From positions 14,616,001 through 14,680,000 of the forward strand of contig CM042911.1 of the NCBI GenBank assembly GCA_023653625.1: a DNA stretch of 64,000 nt, in the 5' to 3' direction. Both the position numbers and the translations under genes were made by a program. The DNA is from Triadica sebifera. Taxonomy: Eukaryota > Streptophyta > Magnoliopsida > Malpighiales > Euphorbiaceae. A model generated the notes under the pieces. The model was given only the letters and a program-made list of their open reading frames with translations, searched no databases and was not told the DNA's origin. Below, in pieces: positions 49,901 to 61,330 of this stretch (its first letter is position 1; every line of letters starts with the position of its first letter).

Positions 49901-52900
49901 TCAAATCAAGAAGAACTTTACGCTTCACATCATGAGGCCAGTCTCTTCGGGAAATTACTCTCCTTATACCTTTCTCTTTAAGTGCTGGTATGATTTTGCC
50001 ATAGAACATGTCACTTGGTCGAGGAACTGGTGGAGGAACTGAACTTTTACCATTCCCAGGACCCCTTGCAGAGAGCTCAACTTGTTGCACACGGTTTTGC
50101 CAAGACTTAAAGACACTGTATATGCTTATCACATTGTCCACCCACTGGATAAGGCCAGCCTGACCACTGATTGGAGTCACAGAATAATAGCGTATAGCAA
50201 GCAAATGCTTACGGGTAAGAGAGGATGAATGCATTAAACCATTTATAGCTTGCAGAAGCTGCATGATTCTGGCATCAAGGCGCAAATCTTCCCGCCCTTT
50301 CAAAAGGTAAGTGTACTTTTGACCATCAGAACCATGTATATCCAGTTTCTTAGGCTTTGTCTTGGTTGACAAGATAGTCACTTGTTCAGAAAAGGAGGCA
50401 ATTGTAACAATTCCCTGAAGAGTTGTGGTCAGACCTCTGTCTTCAAGACCAGGCATTGGAACATCAGAAGAAGACAACAAAGCCAGTTGAGGTGCAACTT
50501 CCCCCAATGATATTGATGACTTTCTCTGATAGGATGCTAATCCAGCAGCAATATCATCAAATGGCCGCCACACATCTCCAAGTGCAGTGGCAGAAGCAGG
50601 AGTCTTAAATGTCAAAATGGCTGACTTTAGTTGCTCTCTATATTCCTCACAGAACCAAACTTCATGAGGAGTTTCAGGTTTGCGAGAAGTTGAAGCCAGA
50701 CGACGTTCCAAGGCCACCACAACAGGAGCCATCATAGCTGAGTATTTAGCAGCATTTATCTTATTCTTCTCACTCTGACTAAGAGTGGCATTTTCTGCAA
50801 TTCTTGCAGCTTCCTCTTTCAGCACATTTATGCGCCTCATTACATCTGGAAGAAAAATTCAGTCAGATAGCCCCATACACCTAGCACAGTAAAATAAATA
50901 GAAAGTAGCAGAAAAATAGCAAGTACACAAATTCATTGTGCTTCTAAAAATTAAAGAATTTGGAAATTGTGTGATGAACTTTAGAGAAAATATAGTTCCA
51001 ACAGAAAAAAAAAAGTTCTACAAAAACAATGCCCTTCACACATAATCTTGACCATATCAACATTTATATTTGGTATTCCAACATTCAGGTTCCAACCTCA
51101 ACATGGTGTTTCATTGAAGTTGAAGATATAAACCATCTTCCTCGGGCATATTGGTACTGTGTGAAGTAAACAAAACTTTGATACTTCATGGAATCATACA
51201 ATGCAGAGTTTAAAAACCACCATGAATAACAGAATCATGATTATTCTAATCAACAAATACCTGCATGAAGATCCTGAAGAGTGCCAAGCCACAGTTCCTC
51301 CCAAAGAACAGTGACATTTCCAAGTTCATTTATCATGAGTTGAACATCCTGAATTAATCTTGGGTACAAGTCTCTCTGCATGAAACAAGATTGTTCTCTA
51401 ATTTTCTCATATTCATCTGAATCTTCTCTAAAAAATAAAGATTTATATGAAACGGGTAATTAAGCACACAAGGTATCCAAAGTAGATAGCTTCAAAGCAA
51501 AATGTCAATCAAGGCAATATGCTACCAATATTATCACAATTCACGTGTATTTGAGGTTTTACCTACCTCCTAAGGACTGTGAAAACAAAAGTTTGGTTTT
51601 GCATTGATCATTTCATGACTATTCAACACCCCTGCTAATAGTGCAATATTGCTGACTCCAAAACTTGGATGGACCTGGCTTCCAAATATTTTAAGGCTTA
51701 GGAATAAAGGAAATGATGCAGCCTATTCTCTTATAAATAAAGCTTATTAGCTACTTGTATCGAGCTCTGGACACAAGTAAATGATATTAACGGTGAAAGC
51801 ACCTTTAATCATATCTAAGGAATAATTATACCCATGTTGTCTGAAATTTTTCGTTTTTGCTAATTCAGTGGCTAATTTTTTTTTCTTTTTTGGAGTGCAA
51901 ACTAGTGTACTGAGGAACCTTTTTTTTTCCCTGATCAAGTGCATTTGACTGAATTTTTCTAATCAACTTTTTATAAAATAAGAGAAAAGAAAATGAGAGA
52001 GAAAGTGAAAAGGGATGGAGCAAAGAGAGAGAAATTAAAGTGAAAGAATGGGTGTGGTATTATTTATGGGAGTAAATCTGTCTAACCTTTCAGATGCATG
52101 ATTGAATAGAAGAAAAGTTCAGGCATTGACATACCAAAGGAAGAAAAGTTGATACACTACGTTGCAATTACCCCCCATATCTGGTAGTGAAACCAGATTT
52201 CCCAGGTCAAAACCAATTAAAGTAACATCAAGAAACGAAGATGCCATCATGGGTGTTTCAAAAGTAGCAAGATTTTACCATAGGTCAAGAAGAAAAGGCA
52301 AGTACCCAAAACCCATTTATTTCAAATCATCAAATCAGTATGAAAAATAAGTTATAGATGCCTAAAACACAAACATCTTGCAAACTCATGAATAAAATTT
52401 CCATTACCAGACAACCCAGGATGTGTTGAAGCTCCTCTGAAGGTTTCTCATTAGCATTTACATCAACTAGAGTTGGGTACACTATGGACCAAGGAGACTG
52501 CTTAGCCAACGTCATCAGTAACCCCTCCAATTGCTTTCGAACCAGTTGCTCAGGATGAGAACTTAAACGAGCAAACAGCTGGGGAGTAACTTCCTACCAG
52601 AGGCAGAAAAAGAACATCTAAATTATTGAAGCCAATGAAAATAAGAGAGAAAATAATGATAAAGATATCAAGTGTGTGCGTCTGTGTGTGCGTGAGGAGG
52701 AGAGAGACAAGAGAGAGGAAGAAGTCTTCTAACCTGCCATGGCAACAGAGGAATTCTGAAAAGTGCAGGTTCAATAGTATCTTTCAACTCAACTCCAAAA
52801 TTGAGGAAGATGTGTAGTACATACAATGTAGCCCTCAAAATATAGCTGCCAGTTTTTAGTTTCTGTGATTCGCACCCTGAGCCAGCTACCTGATAATCAG

Positions 52901-55900
52901 AAAGCTTTGCAGATGAATACATAAGGTATTGCATGAAACCAAGAGCTGCACAGCCAAAGAGAGACACTCGTCTTCTCCTCAAAGACCACCAAATATTAAC
53001 TAAATTGTCGACAGCGGATGAAAGATCAATCTCTTCTAGGCCAGCTTTAGCATGTAGAAAGGTGTGCAACTGAGATGCCAAAGCAACAGAAAGGGACTCG
53101 CCGTTGGAGTTTTCAGCACCAGGCGCCCCAGCCACAGCTTCAATTATATCCACTGTTTGCTGCACCAAAGATTCCATAGGATAGTTATTTCTTGAATGTT
53201 GAATGTTAAGCCAAAGTTTCCAGTCTTCATCTTCACCATTGTAAGAATCACCCTCAATCTGAAAAAGCTGCAAAAGCATGTAACGCACTCTGGTTCTCTC
53301 ATCTTCAGTCAACTTGAATCTTTCTGGTAGAATTTCTGGAAGAAGTAGAGAAGAGAAAGAGCATGAGCAGAGGACAGTTTCACGTGGAGCAAAGAGGGAG
53401 TCTCTTGCCTGACTGAAACACCATGAAGCATAAGAAATCCATGATTTCCCCATTGTGGAGCAAAGTCGTGTGGATGATTTTGTAGCTGTACCAACAATTT
53501 CCTCAATAACAACATTCAAACTTGGTTTCAAGGATAAGTGTTCAACACTATCAGATGATCCACTTCTGCCAAGTAAAGACACATCATCAACAGGAAAGTC
53601 AGCCTGCATCTTGTGAACAATACTCTCCATATTCAGGTCCAGATAATCCCTTCTCAACCAACCTGAAAGTTTCAGGCATGCCTTAGCCTTCAGAATATTA
53701 TCATCTGAATTAGAAACTGATGCAGAAGTCACCATGCAAGGATGGACAAACGACCAAAGATTTGCAAAAGCCTCTTCAAACTTGTTTTCAGCATACATGA
53801 GCAGGATGCCCTCGTATTGCAAATTTGATGATAGGAAATCACAATATCTCTTCTCAGAACAACTCGGTACATGACCCCAGAGATAGCTGTTCAGTCGGCT
53901 TGCCAGCAGTAGGTTTCCCTGTTTACGGGCCAAACTTGACAAACTCATGCAAAGTTTTAAAGTGACTGGAGAAGTTGGAAAATAGGTTTGATAAACCCGG
54001 AGGACTTTTAGCCATGGGTTACAATCTTGATGAGATCTATTCATTACAGAATGCAATGACTCAATATATGAACTTAATACCGATTGGTGCTGCTGGGATT
54101 TTACCAAGTTCCCTTTAAGCTTGTGACATTCTTCAAAAACAAAGATACAATGCAACTGAGTAGCAAGCAACCCTGCTTCTGTTAAGCAATCAAATGGCAA
54201 AACAGACAATATCTCTTCCAGCATTGTCTTTGCCTTGTGTATTTCATTCGGCACCTTGTCCACCTTCCCTTCAAGAAGGAGTAACATTGCCTGTAAAAGC
54301 ATTTGCTCACTTCTTTGCAAAGCCAGTTTAGGATCAAGTGTGAGTTCAGAGCTACTTTTAGGAGTCAAATCTAAGCATGCCCAAGCTGCCTGTAAATTGC
54401 CCTCATCAAAGCAAGCCAAGGCATGAATTGCATTAATTTCATTGCCAGCTGCAGTTAAAGCACCAGAATAGCTTCTTCCTGCATGCTTAGAACGAAGTGT
54501 TTGCAACTCTGATAACCAAGATTCTAGAGATCTCCAATCAGATAAAGCAGTATAACTCTCAATAATACGTGCAATAGCAAACTGTACACCATCAGATCCC
54601 ATGGAGCTGAGAGATTCCTCATCGTGTAACAAGTGAGTGAAGTAAGCAGCAGCTCTTTCATACTGGCCTTCTGCCTGATACACCAGTCCAGTGATCCATG
54701 CAAAATGGCTTAATATTCCACTATGACTTTGAGACTGGTTGTCATCCACAAGCAAGGAAGAAAATGTCATTGTAGCCCATTGTTGTAGCCCAACCAAGGC
54801 CTCTGGTTCTTGATTCTTACACAGAGCCAATGTCATATGCTGTAAAACACTCAAAATGTCTCTAGAAAACTTCACTCTGATATTATGAAGATTCTCAGAC
54901 ACCTGTGGCCTAGATTTTTCCTTCAAAGTTGAAGCCAAAAGATTCTTGAGCTCCTGCAAACGTAGACCACAATATTGAATTGTAGCATCATGGCATTGTA
55001 GGGCTAATCCAGCATTCATCATCGGTTCACATATACGAGAAAACCACTCCTCACAGACCTTCCTGTTTGCTCGAAAAAACAAGGAACTCTGGCGTGAGGC
55101 AGATGGCAAAATGGCTGATCCTTCATATGCATTGTATACATTCTTCTTTAGGGCCTCAACAAAATCCAGCAGCAACCTCATTGGTAACAAATGGGCACCA
55201 GAGGAACCAATTATACTTAGGTTTCCATCATTCTGCTCAATGTCAAGTTGTAGCATATGTGCAATGTCCAAAAGCATTCTTTCCAGTGCTGCAAATGTTT
55301 GGGTGGGCCCACCAAGGTTAGTCCGAAGGCGTGTTGCAATACAATATCTAGCTGCTTCATGTATAGCCCACCAAGCACCAGCCAAATTATTAACTGAGCA
55401 AATTCTTTCCAGAAGGTCTTCATCCACTTTTATGTCCAACCATAGAACATTAGCACCAAAACTTCCCGTTTCCTCAAGCTGACCTACAACAAGGAGGTCC
55501 ATTGAACGACGATTGTGAATGAGCCGTTGGATCCAAGAAGATAGTGGTACTTTCCATCTTTGACATATGTAACTCAAAATTGAAACAAGTTGCTGTGAAT
55601 GAAGTTGCTGTCGCAGTTGCTTCAGGGAAAATAGTTGCTTCCAGTGCAACTTAGAACTGTTACCCACTACAAGTGCACTGGGCATAGATTTGATAAATGT
55701 TCCACAAGCACGTAAACCACATAAATACATTGTGGTAGGTATGAAATGGGAAAGCAGTTTAATAAATGCATTTTTTATCTCAATATCTGGATCACCAAGT
55801 TTTTCCAAAACTATTGCAGCTATGGGATGAAAAAACATGGGTTCTATGAGTCTTGCCTGCAGAAGCTGCTCCAAGACTAAAGCCACATGTGACCTCACCT

Positions 55901-58461
55901 TTGGCTCCCTGTCAAATGCAGCATCAAGTACAGAGAAAATAATATTTCCAACATTACTAATGAATCCAAACACTTCGTAGAAAAGAGGGTTTTCATTTGA
56001 ATTCTCATAAATAGCAATAAGATTCTCACACAAATTTTGGATCCATTCTAGGGTTGCTACCTTAACTGCAAGAGGAGAAGAGACTTGTAGAGCTTTAACA
56101 AGAAACACATTATATTTTCTCAAATGCTCCACAATAACAGCTGCATGTGCTCTGCTAAAACTATTATTTTGGGCCTTTTCAACAGCAATCTCACTAGAAG
56201 CTTTCTCGCTGTTCTGATTTATTAAGCAGCACCTGCTGAATAATTCAACCGTGGTCAGCCTGTCCATTGTCTTGATAACATTGACTTGCAACTCCACATA
56301 GGTCTGAACTGGCTGATGAAAAGGATCTAATTTCTCCATAATAAAAGATGTCAATTTTTCTGACCTCTTCAGACAGATAGCAGCTATGTCTGGTTGGTTA
56401 GTCAGATTGTTGAAGCCACTTGATGAAACACAAGTTAACAGCACTTTCAAATCAAATTTCATCAACGCAAGCAATTCAACTGTTGAATAAGGTTTAGAGC
56501 CAGTGACACTCTTAACCTCATCTCCAAGCTCTGAAGTTTTTTTCAACATATCCTTTAACAGTTCAAGCTCTTCCATTAACACAGACATAGCTGATTGAAT
56601 AACTTCATCATTCCCATGTTGAAGCAAGAAAACATAAGTGGCAGCAGAGCTTCCAGCCACCAAATGATTTGGATGCAAACGCAGTTGAGATATTGATGCA
56701 TCAAATTCTGTTACTTTCTTCACTGATGATGGAAGGAGGCCAAGTTTTTGCAGAGATAATAACTGTAGATTAGTCTTCAACACCCCATGAACTTGAAAAG
56801 AAGAAATTTTGTCTGCTCCATTTTGGCTGGTGCTATTGCTTTCCAGGCTTTGAAATAAGATGTCAACTGCTAGCGGATAGAAAGATGAAAACCTTTCACA
56901 TAATATTTCTGCCAAGAGAGTTAAGCACTTCCAGGAGTCTCCAATCCATTTTGACCACCCAAACTTCCTTCCAACCAAAGATATGCATCGCAATAACTGA
57001 GGAAGCATTTGGCTAAGAGAATCAGTAATTTTTTCAAGTAGATTCATTTCCAACAATCCAGAAGCCGTGGACTGCAGTACTGTAGAAAAACAAGAAAGCA
57101 ATGCAAGCAACCTTCGGAATTGGGACGGTGTTCCATGACTGCCATCCTGCAGTAATACATCCATGTCACCCAAGAACTTCAACAACAATCCCAAAGAAAA
57201 TTGCAAGTTTCCAACCCAATGTTTCTGAAATTGCAAGAAGCTATCCAAAATAATTCTTCTATCTGACTCTGCAAGATCTGGTACCAACACCCAGCCAAGA
57301 AGCACATCAACAATGTCAAGGAAATGAGGTTGGAAAATTCTAGAAAACTTCAAAGAAATCAAAGACAGAACACTTAGAAGTCGGTGTAATAAACTCAAAG
57401 AGGTTCTTTCATCCTCCATAAGTTCTTGGCATGCTTTGAGGATTGGTAAAACATATCTCTCAATCCCCGCAACATCTCCAACACTCAGAAACTCGTGTAG
57501 GCCTTCCACTGCTAGTGCTGTGGTCCCATCACCAGCACTGACATTGCTAAGCAATGGCAATGCCCAGCCAATGAAGCGATCAACCAGACTTCCAAGCATA
57601 ACATGGTTTTGCCTCCCATTTGATCCAATCAGGATAGAGCACAACACAGCACAGAGAGCCCCATATGCAGTAGCCGCAGCCTGCCTCACTGAATGTGACC
57701 TGAACCAGATTTTCATGGCAAATTACATAGATAAGCTCTGATCAGATAATTTAGCATTAATTTTTCATTAAATAATACTTTCGCTAAACATAAAGAAGCC
57801 CATTAGTTCGGTTGAAAATTCAAGGAAGCATAGAAAATGATTCGATTGAAACCTTTCTTATGAATTTAATAAAAAGGAATATTACTCCTGAAAGTGCAGA
57901 TTTTCAACAACAAAGAGGCAAGACAGAATAAAAAGAAATTAGAGAATAATAAATAGCTTCCCTCTGTACTTTCTAAAAAATTCAATCTCTAGGCAATGCA
58001 AAACGCAAGATTAGGAGTAAAACCAGCAAATGAACAAGACACTTCCCCTTTCCATCAATTTAAATTATAATTACAAAATGTCGGAGTACGGAAAAAAACT
58101 AACGATAGTGAAAATAAAACTTATAACAAGGAGACATCCAAATAGTGGAAAGGAAGGCGTACTTGTCAGAGAGGAGCTGAGAGAAAGCCTGAGAGAGGAA
58201 AGAAGCTGAGTGAGCAACAAGGAGAGAATTAGGAGGGAAAAGAATTGCACGGTGGAGAGAGTTAATGGCAGCGAGTCGATCCGAGTCCTCGCCATCCGAG
58301 TTGGCAACTTTGGTAGTCGATGGCGCAGCTGTTGAGGAGGAAGCGGAGGCGCTGGGTGTAGCAGTTGCTGAAGAAGAAGACGAAGCGGAGTCGTCTTTGA
58401 GGAGAGCAACGTTAAGAAGAGCAACGAGTTGCTGTTGTTGATGATGGAGTCCTTGCATCAT
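40906..58461 (-). CDS. SMG1: serine/threonine-protein kinase SMG1 (PIKK family)
   Basis: SMG1 phosphorylates UPF1 in nonsense-mediated mRNA decay. Fifteen minus-strand exons join in frame: 58461-58163, 57699-52734, 52593-52408, 51375-51261, 50845-49816, 48852-48405, 47506-47453, 47361-44511, 44420-44307, 43685-43555, 43227-43135, 42945-42676, 42569-41906, 41191-41116, 41005-40906, giving 3,798 residues. The start MMQGLHHQQQQ matches plant SMG1 proteins; the frame opens upstream only through non-ATG codons. An N-terminal HEAT-type helical region and FAT domain (mostly the 4,966-nt exon 2) come first. The kinase domain lies in exons 5-6, with catalytic GLGDRHLDN and the DFG-equivalent HIDYN near residues 2215-2240. 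A long C-terminal insertion follows, and the FATC domain ends VDYLIKQAMSVDNLCNMYEGWTPWI. No disrupting stop or frameshift was found. Confidence 0.96.
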
Positions 58462-59020
58462 TGATGTAGCTATTTCTACGACTGTGGATTCGCATCTCCT
58501 CTCTTTCAATCTCTATACGGCATCACTGGTTTGATCTGTTTTTGCTGTCTTTCTATCTTGTTTTTTTTTTTTTTTTTTTTTTTTTTGCCCTTTGCAGGCG
58601 CGTCGACAGAATTCTAATCAAGTGTCTTGCGTTCAATTATATGTTTTCAGTAGAAAGTAATCTAGTGTTGAGAACGCAGGTTAAATCTTATACCGTAAAT
58701 ACAGTAAATAATTTTAAATTATAATAAAAATAATATATATAATACAAACTCATTTAAAATATAGTTAAAAAACACACATACAATATTTAACTTAAAAAAT
58801 TAAAAAAAACTAATAATATAATATTTAGTTTCTTTTAAATCAATAATATAACATTTCATTAGTAATTCAAATATTAATTTGTTTATGTTAAGTACAATAT
58901 TTATTAGGATCAATATATGCATTAAGAGTTAAATAGGCTATTTTTAATATAAATAAAATTTCTGTAAAATTATTGAAATATATTTACATTTCGCTTACAA
59001 AATTAAGTCTAAAATATAAT
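58462..59020. other. SMG1 upstream region
   Basis: This is the presumed SMG1 promoter and leader. A T homopolymer of about 26 bases lies at 58560-58586. Beyond about 58700 the DNA is AT-rich. No TATA box was assigned. Confidence 0.45.
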
Positions 59021-59229
59021 ATATTTACCTTATTTTTATTCATTTTTTTTCTCTTTTCAAATATGTAAATAAAAAAATAAAAATATAATACATTTACCTT
59101 ATTTTTATATTCATATTTTTTCTCTTTTTAAATATGTAAATAAAAAAAATAAAAAATAAAATATATTTACCTTATTTTTATATTCATATTTTTTTCTCTT
59201 TTTAGCTATGTAAATACAAAAAAATAAAT
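59021..59229. repeat. minisatellite, three ~70-bp units
   Basis: Units start at about 59021, 59090 and 59163. Each begins A(T/C)ATTTACCTTATTTTTAT and continues with TTTTTTCTCTTTT and a (T)ATGTAAATAAAAAAA tail. Spacing is 69 and 73 bp, with small indels in A/T runs. Confidence 0.85.
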
Positions 59230-59362
59230 GGTCTAATTACCTAATAATACCCAAATTATAAGTCATTTAACAATTTTGACATGTATTATCAAAATTTTCA
59301 TTAAAATATTCATATTAATATCAAACACAGCTTCTGGTGAAGGCACGTGGCGGCGCTACATA

Positions 59363-59941
59363 TAAAGGTGTACAAAATTGAACTGAAACCGAACACTAAA
59401 CTGAACCAGACTAATTTCGGTCTATTCAATTCGGTTATTTATAAAAATTTGGATTTGTTCGGTTCGATTAGAAATGTTGAAAAACTTATTAGACCTAACC
59501 AACCAAATTTCATAGTATATATATTTTTTAAATTTTATAGTAATTAATTATAATTTTTAGATTAAAATTATAGTTTATGATAATTAATTTTGATATATGA
59601 TAGTTTATAAAATCATAAACTATGACAATTTATTTTAATTTTTATTAACTAAATTTAATTCATAGTAATTAATAAATTTATGATAATTTTTATACTAATT
59701 TATAAAGTTTTGATTTCAATTATGGTAATTTATAAGATTATGATAATTGATTTTAATTTTTATAGTTGATAAATATGGTAATAATTATAGTTTATGATAA
59801 TTAATAAATTAATTTACAAAACCAATTAAACCGAACCAAATTGAAATATTTCAATTCGATTAGATTTGGTTATAAATATATTTCGGTTCAGTTCGGTTTT
59901 GCAATAAATTTATTTAAATTCGGTTTTATTTGTCACTCCTA
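59363..59941. mobile_element. inverted-repeat MITE-like element with CCGAAC arms
   Basis: The left part contains TGAACTGAAACCGAACACTA and AACTGAACC. The right part contains the inverse, GGTTCAGTTCGGTTTTG and AATTCGGTTTTATTTG. The ends are TAAAGGTGTACAAAAT and, inverted, TAGGAGTGACAAATAA. Flanking GCTACATA and GCTATGCA could be a decayed 8-bp target duplication, as for hAT elements. The core is AT-rich with repeated TAATTTATGATAATT-like stretches. No ORF is present. Confidence 0.6.
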
Positions 59942-60200
59942 GCTATGCAGATATGGCATTTTGCATTAGACGTGGCATGTCAGAGTATTTTTTTCAAAAA
60001 AAATACTCAACTTTAATGATGCTACTAATAAAACACATTGTTTAAGGTATTTGAATTAGGGAAAAAAAAGAGAAAGAGATATCTCTTTTTTCTTCATTTG
60101 AAATAGGATTCAACATCAAAGGTCAAGTTGAGATCTCAATCTCAAAAATCATATTATTCATCTTTTGTTTCTCTCACTATCTTGTTTTCTTCACATAACA

Positions 60201-60853
60201 ATGACATCAAACTCAGCTAGCATGTCTTCGATTACATCTAAAGTTAAGGGTATTTGCAATCATAGACCTTGTCATTTGCTAACTCCATTCACACTAAATA
60301 ATTTAGGAATAAGGTTCTTTTGGTGTCCTTTATAGGAACATGTGAGATCTTTCTCTAATATAATTTTATGAGTATGTCATTTTTTCATATATGAATTTGA
60401 TTATAATATACATGTATAGGATAGTGACTACCATTGCTTTGAATGATTAAAATAGTCATATAGGGGTAGGGTGAGGGAAGTGTTGGTCGATGGTTAGAAA
60501 GAGAACTTAAGAGTGCAAAAGCTTTGAATGATGCTTTGAAGGTGAAGATAAAGAAAAGTGAAGCTTTGAATGTTATTTTGAGAGAAAAGATAAAAAGTTG
60601 TAAAAATGAGATCGATGGATTACCGAGTGAGATTTGTAGGTTGAATGAATGCAATGCTATCATGGGAATTGAAGGAAATAAGTTGCATTTGGATATCCAT
60701 AATCTAAACCATAATTTGCTGAAAATAAAAACAAAGTTATGTAATATAATTGTGTTATATATTGCACTGATAATATTTTTTATTGGTATTCCTATTAATA
60801 TTTTAGGTAGAAATTATGTGAAACACTCTAGTAATGTAATGTTCCTTTTGTAA
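60201..60853 (+). pseudogene. broken GRF-zinc-finger/coiled-coil gene (At4g04775-like)
   Basis: The frame from ATG 60201 reads a Ser-rich start, then a GRF-type finger (ICNHRPC..LGIRFFWCPL), and stops at 60336. Further on, around 60430, YHCFE followed by a stop where Trp is expected looks like the rest of the finger. From about 60508 a coiled coil (SEALNVILREKIKSCKNEID) runs into a hydrophobic segment (IIVLYIALIIFFIGIPINIL) and ends at 60853. Finger, coiled coil and C-terminal membrane helix in that order are the layout of small plant GRF-finger proteins often found in transposon contexts. Stops and frame changes show it is dead. It converges on the MULE transposase relic, which ends 480 bp away. 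Confidence 0.65.
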
Positions 60854-61330
60854 TAAATTTGGATTTGTTATGATTATAACTGATAGTATTTCTCATTGAT
60901 ATTTTTTGTGCTTATATTAATAATGTCAATATATCATGTAATTTGTAATAAAAAAACTCAAAATTATACTAACAAAAGTGAAATGTCACATTCATTATCA
61001 AAAATTACATTGTTGATATACAAGTGACATGTGAAATACCTTACCATAGTGGACCCAAGTTTTTACAGCTGATCTAGCATACATAATGCCACAAAAAATT
61101 AAGGTGTCTATACATAAAAAATTACTAATCATTCCATTTACATCAAAAGTCATAATAGTTTGGTATTTACATCAAAAGTGGAGGTATTTTGTGGATGTGG
61201 TCCATTTTCATAATAGTTATACATTCAATTTTGTTGGTTATGGTCTACTTTCATAAATTACAACTGATAATAGACTGACAATGAAGCTAGAAGATTCATT
61301 TGGTGGGAACAATTGTCAAGTGACTTGGTT
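60854..61330. other. spacer between GRF relic and MULE relic
   Basis: AT-rich convergent 3' DNA, probably internal to the same transposon. No separate feature was recognised. Confidence 0.4.

Noticed and set aside
55067..55482. 84- and 123-codon plus-strand frames opposite SMG1 exon 2
   Set aside because: They are antisense shadows of a long conserved exon without independent evidence.
58462..58509. N-terminal extension of SMG1 (KERRCESTVVEIATS)
   Set aside because: It opens with a TTG codon; the first ATG is at 58461 and gives the conserved MMQGLHHQQQQ start.
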